NCBI GenBank assembly: GCA_009193035.1 | Contig: SWDT01000062.1 | Coordinates: 230,751-294,750, forward strand | Reading direction: 5' to 3' | DNA from: Halicephalobus mephisto | Lineage: Eukaryota > Nematoda > Chromadorea > Rhabditida > Panagrolaimidae | Length of the DNA stretch: 64,000 nucleotides | Notes under the pieces: model-generated | The model's database searches: none | Told to the model about the DNA's origin: nothing | What the model saw: only the letters and a program-made list of their open reading frames with translations | Made by a program: the position numbers and the translations under genes | In this document: positions 22,673-33,610 of the stretch, piece by piece | Layout: each line of letters starts with the position of its first letter | Position numbering within the stretch: position 1 is the first letter of the stretch

Positions 22673-22924
22673 ATGAAAAATTTCAAACAATTGCTGGACA
22701 TTTTTCGAACTTTCCGGAACTTCGGTAGGTACTTTGAGATTCAGCACAAGGTCATCAAAGTAAAAAATCGACTTCCTGAAATCCCCTCAGGTTTCGTTAT
22801 CCTAATCACTGCATTTATCCATTTTTCAAACATCTTCAAATTTCGAATAAAACATTTTTTAAATTTAATTTTTTTTAATTTCCAGATTTTTATTTTTTTT
22901 AAATTAATAAAAAAAAGTTTTTAA
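22673..22924 (+). other. weak candidate small open frame
   Basis: An open frame of about 83 codons starts MKNFKQLLDIFRTFRN. Its first 45 codons have mixed composition (about 22673-22810), then it runs into an AT-only tract. A TTTAAG acceptor-like site precedes the ATG. No family is recognised and chance is a serious alternative. Confidence 0.18.
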
Positions 22925-23180
22925 AAAATAAAAATAATCAAACTACTTTTTAAAAATCAAGTTTTTTTAAATTAAAAAAATTAAAACTTTTTTTAATAAA
23001 GAAAAATTAAAAATAGTTTTTTTTTAAATTAAAAAAAATTAAAAATTGTTTTTTTTAAATTGAAGAAAATTAAAAATTGTTTTTTTTAATTGAAAAAAAT
23101 TAAACTTTTTTTAATAAAAAAAATTAAAAATTGTTTTTTTTAAATTAAAAAAAATTAAAACTTTTTTTTAATAAAAAAAA
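22900..23180. repeat. AAATTAAAAATTGTTTTTTT low-complexity tandem tract
   Basis: About eight ~35 bp units of 'aaattaaaaattgttttttt'. Confidence 0.7.
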
Positions 23181-23570
23181 TTGAAATTCAAGAATGTTTT
23201 TCCGAGGACATTTTTGAGCTTCAAGTTGTTTTTCTGTTTTTTTTGCACTTTGTTTTCGAGCTTGTTTCATTTTTTTCTCGAAAAAAAAATCGAATAAAAA
23301 CTGCTGTTCTCGGATTTGTTTATCATTTTTCCGTTCATCTCTGGCCTAAAAGAACAATCGGAAAAAACACGTTTTTTCTCCAACAATATCCTTAAATTTT
23401 TATCTTGTTCATTTTTGTTTTGGATAATCCAAATTTAATTTTGGAAGTGAAATTCAACAGGAAGATTCAGAATCAGACGGAGATTTTTTGAATTTTTTAA
23501 ATTAAGTAAAAAATTTGAAATTTTATTTAAAAAAGTGATTTTTAATTTTAAAATAATTGAAAAATCCCAA
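23180..23570. other. AT-rich stretch without a gene
   Basis: Contains T-rich runs and 'aaaagaacaatcggaaaaaa'; no frame or repeat of note. Confidence 0.3.
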
Positions 23571-23795
23571 TTAACATTTGTTCACATTTCGCCAAAAAAT
23601 AAAAATTTATCAATTTTCACATTTCTCTAATAACTTAAATTTGGCATTTGTTCACATTTCGACAAAAATTTTAGATTTTGCATTAGTTCACTTTTCGCCA
23701 AAAATAAAAATTTATCAATTTTCACTTTTTGCCAAAAATTCAAATTTGGCATTATTCGTGTTTCGCCAATGTCTAATTTTTTGATTTTTTTAAAT
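23570..23795. repeat. TTCACATTTCGCCAAAAA interspersed repeat
   Basis: Five units of 'gttcacatttcgccaaaaa' alternate with 'aatttggcattagttcac' or 'tttatcaattttcac'. TTTGGC and GCCAAA flank each unit as short inverted arms. The same family is at 33360-33600 and, weakly, 42240-42300. Confidence 0.7.
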
Positions 23796-23799
23796 TCAA

Positions 23800-24350
23800 A
23801 ACTTTCAGAATCCGGTAAAATTTTCTCAAATCTAGAATTTTAAAATTTTCTAGAATCTTTGAAAAAATCTCGTCGAGACATTTAAAAAAATATTATTTTT
23901 ATTTTTTTACAATAGTTTGATCGTTATCTACACTGTGGCATTGAGAACACGGCGCCAGAATGACGGAGACATTTATTTTTGATTACATTTCAAGTCGGAA
24001 AATTTATTTTTTACTCAGGACATTTTCAGGATCGTCTGAACTCCAAACGACCTCTATTTTGAAAGAAAATTTTTAAAAAATTAGAAAAATTTCTTAAAAA
24101 ATCGAAAAATTTCTTAAAAAAATTGAAGAAATTCTTAAAAAATCGAAAAAATTTTTTAAAAAATTGAAAAATTTGTTAAAAAATTAAAAAATTTCTTAAA
24201 AAATTGAAGAAATTCTTTAAAAAATTGAAAAATTTCTTAAAAAATTGAAAAAATTTCTTAAAAAATTGAAAAAATTAAAGAAATTTTAAAAAATATGAAA
24301 AATTTAGAAATTTTGGAAAATATTTTTTTTCCTTTTTTTGGATTCGGGAA
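23800..24350. repeat. TTCTTAAAAAATTGAAAAA satellite with short unique flank
   Basis: From about 24065 to 24290, some 12 units of 'tttcttaaaaaattgaaaaa'. Positions 23930-24050 are mixed single-copy sequence with no gene signal. Confidence 0.65.
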
Positions 24351-24560
24351 GTGGTAAAATTTCTGGTGTTTTTTATTTTTGGAAATGGTTGTTTTCGAAA
24401 AAACGCAGCTGGGACTAGATGAGACTCTTGTTTTCCGAAGGTCTCCGAAAAGATTGTTTTCCTTTTCGAAGGTATTGTCCAAGTTGTTTTTCTTCTTTGA
24501 ATCACGAAATACGTTATTCAGAAAGGACAAAATACAGTATCTGCAGTTCCGTGTTCATTA
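24350..24560. other. non-repetitive island, possible exon remnant
   Basis: Open on both strands. The minus-strand frame has a coding-like stretch (NNVFRDSKKKNNLDNTFEKE) but no splice-compatible partner. Function unknown. Confidence 0.2.
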
Positions 24561-24659
24561 CGCCAAAAATTTCGTTTTTGGAAATTTTAAAATTAAAAAT
24601 TTTGTATTTTATGAATTTTTTACGTATTTCTGGAATTTATTAAATATTGTTAAAGTTAT

Positions 24660-25450
24660 CTGAATCTTAATTTTTGAACTTTTTGGTCTCAAGTGGAAAA
24701 TTCTGAACTTTCGCGTCGGGACAATTTTTTAGAATTTTATTTCTAAAATATCTATTTTTTATTATACTATAATTTAAAACGTTTCTGAATTATTTAAATC
24801 TCAATTTTTGAACTTTTTGGTCTTCAATGGAAAATTCTAAACTTTCGTGTCGAGACAATTTTTTAGAATTTTATTTCTAAAATATCTATTTTTTCTAATA
24901 TTGTAATTTAAAATATTTCTGAATTATTCAAATCTTAATTTTTGAACTTTTTAGTCTCGAGTGGAAAATTCTAAAAATGGTTATCAAAATAGCTTTTTTC
25001 AAACATGGAAAATATTTTTCTTAAATTGTTTGATTTCAGAATATCCTAGATGTTTTGAAACTTTGCAAAGTCACGCAAAAAATTAATTTTTTAATTTTTG
25101 GTCTTGAAAAATTTTAAAAATTTCTTCAGGATCAGTTTTCAAAAATATTTTTATTTTTTTATTTAAATTAAAAATTTCCTAAAATTCTGAAAAAAATAAA
25201 TTTTTTAATTTTTGGTCTTAAATGGAAAATTTCATAAAAAACAATTTAAATATTTATGATTTGGAAATTTTTAGAATTATATAAAATTCAATTTTTACTT
25301 TTTGGGTCTTAGGTGGAAAATTTTCGAAATTCTCGTCGAGATAATTTTTTAATTTTTATTATAAATTTTTTTATAAAATTACAATTTGGAATTTTTTAGA
25401 ATTTCATAAAAATGTATTTTTTTACTTTTTGGTCCTAAATGGAAAGTTTC
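24660..25450. repeat. ~150 bp tandem repeat, GGTCTTGAATGGAAAATT with TTCGTGTCGGGAC
   Basis: Six or more diverging units contain 'ttttggtctcaagtggaaaa', then 'cgtgtcgagacaatttttta'. The same family recurs at 28440-29400 and 35760-36140. Confidence 0.75.
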
Positions 25451-26310
25451 AAAATTTTCTATTGAGATAATTTTTATTAATTTTTATAAAAAATATCAAT
25501 TTTTTAAATTTTTGTAAAAAATAGTAATTTTTTTTATTTTTATTAAAAATATTAATTTTTTTTGATTTTTATAAAAAATATTAATTTTTTTTTATTTTTA
25601 TTAAAAATATTAATTTTTTTTTGATTTTTATAAAAAATAGTAATTTTTTTTGATTTTTATAAAAAATATTAATATTTTTAAATTTTATAAAAAATAGTAA
25701 TTTTTTTTAATTTTATTAAAAATATTAATTTATTGTAAAATCATGATTTTATCCTTTTGTAGTCGATTCCGTCCCCGAAGTTTCGCTTTCGCAACAAGGG
25801 ATTTTCGAGTGCAAACTGATTTGTCTTGCGCAAGCAATTTTTTCAAGAAGAAAAGTTTATAATTTTTCCTAAGTCAACAAACTTTTTTTAATTTAAAAAA
25901 ATTTAAAATTAATTCAAATCAATCAATTTACCAAATATAAAAAAAAATAATTTTCAATTTTTTAAATTTAGAAAAGTTATGAATTTTTAAATTTTTAAAT
26001 TTTTTAATATTTTAAATTTTTAAAACATTTCTGATTTTTTAAATTTTTTTAAGCATTTTTAATTTTTTTTAAACGTTTTTGATTTTTTTTAAAGATTTCT
26101 GATTTTTTTAAAGTTTTTTTTAAAGATTTTTAATTTTTTTAAAAAGATTTTTGATTTTTTTTAAGCATTTTTGATTTTTTTAAACATTTTTGATTTTTTT
26201 TAAACGTTTTTTTTTAAAACATTTTTAATTTTTTTTAAACATTTCTGATTTTTTTTAAACGTTTTTGGGTTTTTTTTATTTTTTTAACATTTTTGGTTTT
26301 TTGGCGTTTT
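25450..26310. repeat. ATAAAAAATATTAATTTTTTT and TTTTTTAAACATTTTTGAT tracts
   Basis: Two simple-sequence fields (about 25480-25740 and 25970-26310) flank a short unique stretch at 25750-25850 that includes 'tcgattccgtccccgaagtt'. Confidence 0.65.
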
Positions 26311-26314
26311 TTTT

Positions 26315-26440
26315 CTGGAAGGAACATGGGAACGGCTGGCGGAGGCCTTGAGGACAGACTTCGCGCCAGCCGGTACCAGTCTCGGCCGCACTCCGACCCC
26401 CGGAAAACAGCTGATGACACATTCACGAAAAAGACTCCAA
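26315..26440. other. GC-rich single-copy island
   Basis: Markedly GC-rich for this window ('ctcggccgcactccgacccc'). It could be a lost exon or part of a mobile element; the open frames on both strands are short and unsupported. Confidence 0.25.
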
Positions 26441-26689
26441 CTTGATTCAAAAAAAAAACTTTTTTCAGACAAAAAATTCAAATATAAAAAGATTTTCGTC
26501 CTTTTCAAAAAGAAAAATCATTGTAGAATTTTATTGAAGATCATTAAAAAATAAGAATTATTTTAAAAATTAAAAATGATTTTTTTTAATTGTCTTGAAA
26601 CGAACTTTCGGAAGATTTATTTTGTTTTTTGTGAGTTTTTGGTGGATTTTTGGAGGTTTTAGAGAGCTCTATGAGATGGAAAATTTTAG

Positions 26690-27430
26690 GAATTTTTCTG
26701 AAATTTCAGATATCTTCCGAATTTTCTACTGGATTCTGAGAAATTCTAAAAACTTCGGAATCTACTGAATTTTGAGAAATTTTATAAACTTTGGAATCTA
26801 TTGAATTTCGAGAGATTCTAAAAACTTCGGAATTTACTGAATTCTGAGAGATTCTAGAAATCTTCAAAATTTTCTACTGAATTCTGAGAAATTCTAAAAA
26901 GTTCGGAATCCACTGAATTTCGAGAAATTCTAAAAACTTCGGAATTTACTGAATTTCGAGAAATTCTAAAAACTTCGGAATCTACTGAATTTCGAGAAAT
27001 TTTAAAAACTTCCGAATTTTCTACTGAATTTTGAGAAATTCTAGAAATTTTCAAAATTTTCTGTTCAATTCCGAAGAATTCGAGAAATTCCTAGAAAATT
27101 TCAGACTCTTCTACTGGATTCTGGAGACTTCAGAAACTTCTATAAAACGTTAGAGGTTTGGGGCTTTTCTACGAAATTTTAGAAACTTTTATAAAATTCT
27201 GAAGATTTCTACAAGATTCTGAAAACTTGAAAAATTCTAAAAAGTCCCTAAAATTTCAACAAGATTCTAGAAAAATTCACAAAAGTCTATAAAAATCCTC
27301 AGAATCGTCTACTGGATTCTAGACAGACTTCTACTGGATTCTGAAGACTTCTATTGGATTCTGGAAACTTCTAAAAAACGAATAATTTCAGAAACCTATA
27401 AAATTCTAAAATTTTCAACAATCTTCGAAA
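26690..27430. repeat. TTCTGAGAAATTCTAAAAACTTCGGAATCTACTG tandem repeat
   Basis: About 12 units of 40-60 bp with 'actgaatttcgagaaattct' and 'aaaacttcggaatctactga'. Confidence 0.7.
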
Positions 27431-27449
27431 ATTTCACTAAACAGTAATC

Positions 27450-27665
27450 CAATTAAGTTTGTTTTTGGACAATATTCCAATTTCAAAATTATCCATCCTT
27501 TGGCTGTTGGATCGAGAAAGGCGGTGTCGGATTTACCGGAATAAAAATGGCCAAGTTCAAAGAACAGTCAATCCGTTTCTGGCTAGTTGCCAGCCAGCTG
27601 GCCGATTTCCAAATTGCCACAGCTGTCGAGGGTCGTCGGTCAAAAAAAGAGTTACATGACAGACA
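27450..27665. other. non-repetitive island with a short plus-strand open frame
   Basis: An ATG at about 27547 opens MAKFKEQSIRFWLVASQLAD and continues about 60 codons into a repeat. Composition is coding-like for some 40 codons. No splice signals or family were recognised. Confidence 0.22.
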
Positions 27666-27689
27666 CTCTTCCAATGATAGTTACTCTTT

Positions 27690-28170
27690 ACTCTTTAATG
27701 AGAATTACTCTTTAAAAATAAATGTTCCTTAGTGACAATTACTCCCTTCAATAATTACCTCCCAGCGGCAATTATTCCCTAATGATGAATCTTCCCCAGC
27801 GGCAGTTACTCCCTAGTGAGAATTACTCCTCAGTGACAATTGTTCCTCTTCGACAGTTACCCCCAGCGGCCATTACCCTCTTCAACGGATGCTTCCTCAG
27901 CGGGAGTTACTCCTTAGTGACAGATACTCCCCTTCAATAATTGCTTCCCACCTACAGTTACCCCCAGCGGTATTTACTTTCTCATCTACAATTCCTCCCT
28001 TAGACAATTCCCCCTTAGCAGTATTTACTTTTTCACCTACAGTTACCCCCAGCAGCATTTACTTCCTCACTTACAATTCCCCCCTTTGAAAGTTACCCCA
28101 GCGGCATTTACTTCCTCATCTACAATTCCTCCCTTAGACAGTTACCCCCCTAGCGGTATTTACTTTTCCT
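27690..28170. repeat. GTTACTCCCCAGCGGCA degenerate tandem repeat
   Basis: About 25 units of 20-35 bp mix 'cagcggcagttactccctag' and 'cctcatctacaattcctccc'. It is unusually C-rich on the plus strand. Confidence 0.75.
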
Positions 28171-28440
28171 ATTTCGTAAAATTCATAATTTTTTTTATAT
28201 TGGTTTTTTGGTAGTTAAATTAACTTCATATCTCAATTAAGCAGGAAAATACTGATTTAAAAAGAAACTATTTCGAAACTAGCACGAGTCGCTGGGGCAT
28301 CTGTCATATAACCAAAAAAACGCTCTCCCTCGTTCTGTTCTAACCGAATTTTTTGCTTTTTTAAATTTTTTCATCAGTAAAAATTCTTTTAAAAAATATT
28401 TTTGCTTTAATTTTCTGAGAATTTATTATTTATTAAATGT
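28170..28440. repeat. relative of the 61.3 kb tandem repeat
   Basis: The order ctatttcgt, ttaaattaactt, tatctcaatta, tttcgaaa, gtcgctg matches the unit repeated at 61335-61830 at low identity. Confidence 0.35.
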
Positions 28441-29460
28441 TTCTGAAATTTTTGAACTTTTTGGTCTTGAATGGAAAATTCTGAACTTTCGCGTCGAGAC
28501 AATTTTTTAGAATTTTATTTCTAAAATATCTATTTTTTATTATACTATAATTTGCAATGTTTCTGAATTATTTAAATTTTAATTTCTCAACTTTTTGGTC
28601 TCAAGTGGAAAATTCTGAACTTTCGTTGCAGAAATATCTACTTTTTTAATAATATAATTTAAAATATATGAAGTATTTTAAATTTATTTAAATCTCAATT
28701 TTCGAACTTTTTGGTCTCGAGTGGAACATTCTGAACTTTCGTGTCGGGACAATTTTCAGAATGTTGTTTTTGAACGTTTTTAATATAACCTGAGAATATT
28801 GAAAGAATTTTGTAAATACTGAATTTCCACAGTTGTCTATTTCAACCGGAAAATTTTAAAAATTCCTGTCGAGACAATTTTCCGGAAATTTGTTTCACAT
28901 GTTTTTGTTTTTTCTGATAGTATGATTTTTGAACCTTTGTGAATCGCATAAAATGAATTTTTTTCATTTTTTGGTCTTGAATGGAAAATTTCGATTTTCG
29001 CGTCGGGACAAATTTTTCAAATTTTACATTAGATTTTTCTATTTTTACAATAATATGAATTATAAATCTTATAAAATCACAGAAAATCGAGAATTTTGCA
29101 TTTTTTGGTCCTGAGTGGAAAATTTCGATTTTCGTGTCGGGACCATTTTTATAGTTTTACATTAGATTTTTCTATTTTTACAATAATATGAATTATAAAT
29201 ATTATAAAATTGCAGAAAATCGAGAATTTTGCATTTTTTGGTCTTGAATGGAAAATTTCGATTTTCGCGTCAGGATAAATTTTTCAAATTTTGTCTCTAA
29301 TAATACAATCATAGAATCTGCCAAGTGCTTCTGAAACCTTTCAAAATCAAAGAAAAATTCTATTTCATAATCTTCGGTCTCAAGTGGAAAATAAAAAAAT
29401 TTTTTAGAATCATTTTTTAAAAATACTTTTATTTTTTTAAATTTAAATTAAAAACTCTCT
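28440..29460. repeat. ~130 bp tandem repeat, GGTCCTGAGTGGAAAATTTCG with TTCGTGTCGGGACC
   Basis: Seven to eight units carry 'cattttttggtcctgagtgg' and 'ttcgtgtcgggaccattttt'. It is the same family as 24660-25450 and 35760-36140; some copies are nearly identical to those at 35.9-36.1 kb. Confidence 0.8.
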
Positions 29461-29629
29461 AAAATTAAATTCCCATAAATTTATGTTTGAAATGTTTTCC
29501 AAATTTTGTAGTAAATATTTGGCTTTTTACAACTCACAAGAGTAAAATTGTAGCCAACGGGAATCTGCATTTCGGAGATTGTGTCGACAGAGTTGAAGGT
29601 AAAAAGGAATAATAGAATAGAAAAAAGAG

Positions 29630-29765
29630 AGAGAGAAAGAAAAAAAGGAGAGAAGAAGAGAGAGAGAAAAGAAGAAAGAGAAGAGAGAGAGAGAAACAGA
29701 GAGAAGAAGAGAAAGAGAGAGAAGAAGAGAGAGAAGAGAGAGAGAAGAAGAGAGAGAGAAGACTG
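29630..29765 (+). repeat. GA-rich purine tract
   Basis: About 130 bp of almost only G and A ('gagagagaagaagagagaga'), a polypurine run able to form triplex DNA. It explains long S/L/F-rich frames on the minus strand. Confidence 0.85.
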
Positions 29766-29894
29766 AATAAATACTTGTTTCGTGCCCACGTAAAAGAGGA
29801 AAATTTGAGGAAGAGGTCCCGCAACGAAAAGAAGAAAATGCGGAAAGTTAAGTTTTTTATTGTTACTATTGATTGGAAGAAGTTTTGTAATTTT

Positions 29895-30075
29895 GTGAGT
29901 GTTAAGATTTAGAAATAGGGAAATACTACAAATCTTTACTTGAACAACAGTACAGACCAACAACGATGTATGACCAGAAATGATTGAAAGCCATTCATGC
30001 CCTACAGTATCCCAGAGTCCCTGATATTCAGGCGATCTCTTCAGGTCTTCTTTTTTATTATATTTTTTATCTGAA
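29895..30075 (-). repeat. dispersed GAATATCAGG repeat, copy 3 (inverted)
   Basis: On the minus strand it reads 'cgcctgaatatcagggactc', 'gatactgtagggcatgaatg' and 'gtaaagatttgtagtatttc', matching the block order of the copies at 12.5 and 21.7 kb. Confidence 0.55.
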
Positions 30076-30079
30076 CAGT

Positions 30080-30420
30080 GGGGTATTGCGGAAGTCGCCA
30101 TCTGGTCTCGACCAATGCGGCAGAAAGTATAATAAACCTCGTTGATCTCTTCACAGGTTGTTTCTCGACGACTGTAAGGTGGTCCTTGGTCTAGACAATG
30201 CGAGGATTAAAGGTCTTCCTCGACGCCTGAATTCCTTCCTTTCGAACATTCGCCGACTCGTTCCTCGACGTTTTTATCATGTTTGAAAAACTCAATTGTA
30301 CTTTGATTTTACAAGTTCTTCCTCGGTCCTTTCATCGTCGTTTCCATCGAGTACTTTGTCTAGTCTTCCGTTGATAGTTGTCTACTAGCCCTAAGGTCAG
30401 CCTCTTTTATGGGTGTTTTC
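30080..30420. other. mixed sequence without a recognised gene
   Basis: C/T-rich on the plus strand with many 'ttcctcgacg' words; it grades into the minisatellite at 30425. No gene. Confidence 0.3.
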
Positions 30421-30424
30421 AATT

Positions 30425-30850
30425 AACTTTCTTGTCAAAGATTCCATCAAGACGTCCATCGAGGTGTTCATCGAGACCTCCATCGAGGTGTTCATCGAGA
30501 CCTCCATCGACGTGTTCATCGAGACCTCCATCGACGTGTTCATCGAGACGTCTGTTGATTCTTCTACTTATGTCTCTATAGTTTTTCTACAGATGTCTCA
30601 CATTAACGTGTCCTATTGATCTCTCCATCAACCCTTCCATCGACTCTTCCATCGACTCTTCTATCAATCCTTCCATCAAATCCTTCTTTACTGATCTCTT
30701 CTATCGATTTTGTTGCTCACCGCTCCTGTATATATCTTTCACTGATCCCTTCATCAACTTGTTCATCAACCACTCCATCAACCTCTTCATCGGCTTTTCT
30801 ACCGGTCCTTTTATGGATTTTTTCCTCAACCTCTTCGTTGACGTAATTAA
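30425..30850. repeat. minisatellite CATCGAGACCTCCATCGAGGTGTT then CCATCAACC units
   Basis: 24 bp units 'gttcatcgagacctccatcg' repeat about five times (30440-30550). Degenerate 12-15 bp 'ttccatcgactc' units continue to about 30850. Three-base periodicity leaves frames open without any gene. Confidence 0.8.
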
Positions 30851-31060
30851 ATCCTTTTTAAAAAACGAATATTTCCCTCCAAAGAAGTCGAAATCGATTC
30901 CTAAAAGATGTTTACTTTCACCCTAAACGAGACAAAAGTGGATTTTACGTCGGTCATTTGGTTGAGAGTCCTCGACGAATCGCGCAAAGTGTCCATCAGC
31001 GGGTCTTCTTCCTCGACACGTGCAATCCTTTTATTTACAAGTCATTCAATTGGCAACATT
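30850..31060. other. short unique stretch
   Basis: Includes 'aacgagacaaaagtggattt' and 'tcctcgacgaatcgcgcaaa'; no gene is recognised. Confidence 0.3.
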
Positions 31061-31450
31061 TCTTCCCTCTAGGACCTCTGGGATTTCTAGTGCTTCTGGA
31101 ACCTCCAGAATGTTTAGAATTTCTAAGAATTCTAAGATTTCTAAAACTTCTAGAGCCTCTAAGACCCTTAAGATTTCTGAGACTTCTAGAACTTCTAAGA
31201 CCTCTAAGATCTCTGGGACTTCTAGAACTTCTAGGACCTCTAAGATCTCCGGGACTTCTAGAACTTCAAAAACTCTAAGACCCTTAAGATCTCTGGAATC
31301 TTTAAGAATTCTAAGATCTTTGGGATCTCTAGAACCTTCAAAACCTTTAGGACCTCTAAGACCCTTAAGATTTTTGGGATTTCTAGAACTTTTAAAACCT
31401 CCGGAACTTCTAAAACCTCCAAAACCTTCAAGACCTCAAAATCGTTTAAT
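31060..31450. repeat. CTTCTAGAACTTCTAAGACC 9/18/27 bp repeat
   Basis: Dozens of 9-bp-based units ('ggacttctagaacttctagg'). Because the unit is a multiple of three, both strands carry long open frames rich in S/T/K/R/I or L/R/P; these are artefacts. Confidence 0.9.
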
Positions 31451-31599
31451 CTGAACACTTTTCATTGAAATAAAATTTTTTTTGTCTTGATTTTACAGTT
31501 GAACGTTTTTTAGAACTTGTTTTAATAAAAAATGAAAAGGTCATTCCATCGTAAGCCAGTTTTTTTCGTTTCTGAGATGACTGCATTATAAAAAAGTGT

Positions 31600-32150
31600 A
31601 AAATTGGCCATTTAAAGAATTTAAAAATGAAAAAAATTTAATTTAATTTTTTTTAAATTTTATTTGAAAATTTTTTAGAATAATTTTAAAACAAAAATTT
31701 AATTTTTTTTTAATTTTATTTGAAAATTTTTTAGAATAATTTTAAAACGAAAATTTAATTTTTTTAAAATTTTATTTGGAAATTTTTTAGAATAATTTCA
31801 AAACAAAAATTTAATTTTTTTTAAATTTTATTTGGAAATTTTTTAGAATAATTTTAAAACAAAAATTTTGATTAACATCTTAGAAATTCCCCAAATCGGT
31901 CCTGAAAAGAAAATTTAATTTTTTTTAAATTCTACTTAAAATTTTTTAGAACAGTCCTGAAACGAAAATTTTGATTAACATCTTAGAAATTTCCCAGATC
32001 GGTCTTAAAGCAAAAATTTAATTTTCTTCAAAATTCTACTTAAAATTTTTTAGAATAATCTTAAAACGAAAATTTTGTTTAACATCTTAGAAATTCCCCA
32101 AATCGGTCCTGAAAAGAAAATTTAATTTTTTTGAATCCCACTTAGGTATC
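31600..32150. repeat. ~65 bp then ~115 bp tandem units, TTTTTTAGAATAATTTTAAAAC
   Basis: Four ~65 bp units ('tggaaattttttagaataat') are followed by three longer ones with 'ttgattaacatcttagaaat' and 'ccccaaatcggtcctgaaaa'. Confidence 0.75.
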
Positions 32151-32404
32151 CTTTATTCAAGTTCTCCGATCTTTTGTCACATTGCCTCCCAGAAGTGAAT
32201 AATGTCTTTTTTCGAGAGATTTCCATCTTTATTGATAGTTTTTGTCAGACTCCCAGAATCCTCACCCCGGGAATTTGACAAATGAGGAATGATGAGACAG
32301 ATGATAACCGTCGAAAAACGTTTTTACAACCTCGCGCATGTCTGGGTGTCTGGCAAAAAAACCAGTATTGAAACATAAAACGATCAAAATCAATTTTCGC
32401 GTAA

Positions 32405-32900
32405 AAATAGAATAAGTCGGCCAAATGTTGCAAGCAAACTGCAGATTTTTATTTTGGAATTTTCACAAATGTAAATATATTTTTTAATCAATTTGCCAGA
32501 ACATTGCGCGCAAGCTGCAAATTTTTGTTTTTATTTTAACCAACTTGCCTAAACGTTGCGCGCAAGCTGCAATTTTGATTTTGACTTGCCTGCCAGAATG
32601 TTGCGCGCAAGTTGCAGATTTATATTTTTTATTATAAAATCTTCATAAATAAAATATGTTGGTAGATCTGCCAGAACGTTGCGTGCAAGCTGCAGACTTT
32701 TGTTTTGACTTTGATGTTGACCGGCCTGCCAGAACGTTGCGTGCAAGCTGCAAATTTGGTTTTGACTTTGATGTCGACCTGTCTGCCAGAATGTTGCGTG
32801 CAAGCTGCAGATTTCACTTTTAACTTTTCACAAATGTAAATACAAAAATTTCGACCGACTTGTCAGAACATTGCGCGCAAGCTGCAAATTTCGGTTTTAA
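32405..32900 (+). repeat. array of ~30 bp unit with palindromic core TTGCGCGCAA, 8 copies
   Basis: A conserved block, consensus 'ccagaacgttgcgcgcaagc' followed by 'tgcagattt', occurs at about 32417, 32497, 32544, 32588, 32666, 32726, 32782 and 32862. Variable AT-rich spacers of about 15-50 bp separate the copies. TTGCGCGCAA is its own reverse complement. Related arrays are at 37840-38340 (same strand), 42640-43290 (inverted) and a single copy near 37030 (inverted). Confidence 0.88.
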
Positions 32901-32929
32901 TGTTGATTTTTTATATTTCTTGGCACGAT

Positions 32930-33148
32930 CTTTTAAAAGTACACTTTTAGAATCAGTAGTCAAAGCTAATATGAAATTTTTTGTTTCATCAAAAATGACA
33001 GGTTGATAGTCAGCAAACAGTCCGTGCCAGTTGATAACGACGGCAATGTGGGCCAGACTTCTGATAAGAGTTGATTGACGGGTCTGCTGAGTGGGAGACC
33101 GGGGTTCTTTGGCACTAAGACGCACTTGATCAAATATATCAAACACCA
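32930..33148 (-). other. open non-repetitive island, possible exon of unknown gene
   Basis: A minus-strand frame is open for about 75 codons of coding-like composition (IAVVINWHGLFADYQPVIFD in the middle), then enters the palindromic repeat array. It begins just after an in-frame stop and has no clear upstream acceptor. It could be an exon remnant or part of a mobile element; no family was recognised. Confidence 0.3.
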
Positions 33149-33359
33149 CTTCTCATGGACTGATCAGGAATTTTTTATGAGGTGGTAAAACTGACCTCTT
33201 GATGTTATCGATCTTTGTAAATTTTCACAAATAAAACTTTTTAGAATCTCATGGGAATTTTTCGAGTAAATATATAAAATCGAAAATTTTAGGATTTTTA
33301 AGATGATTTTGGAAATTCCTTTCGAGATTATTTTATTAAAAAAGTTAATTTTTTATACA

Positions 33360-33610
33360 AAAACCAAAATTAGAAATTTTCACTTTTCGCCAAAAATTTG
33401 AATTTGGCAACTTTCACATTTCGCCAAGGATCTAAATTTGGTAATTTTCACTTTTCGCCAAGGATTCAAATTTGGTAATTTTCACATTTCGCCAAAATTT
33501 TTGGATTTGGCATTAGTTCACATTTTGCCAAAAATCCAAATTTGGCATTAGTTCACACTTCGCCAAAAATCCAAATTTGGCATTAGTTCACTTTCCGCCA
33601 AAATTTAATT
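33360..33610. repeat. TTCGCCAAAAATCCAAATTTGGCATTAGTTCAC repeat, second field
   Basis: Six units; the inner GCCAAA...TTTGGC arms make each unit a small hairpin. Same family as 23570-23795. Confidence 0.75.

Noticed and set aside
29481..30101. 206-codon minus-strand frame resembling a membrane protein
   Set aside because: Its parts are a dispersed repeat (29895-30075), an A/T tract and a purine-rich tract that reads as S/L/F; no splice signals or homologue.
30958..31454. Long Leu/Pro/Arg- or Ser/Thr/Lys-rich frames
   Set aside because: Product of a 9 bp-based repeat (CTTCTAGAA units).
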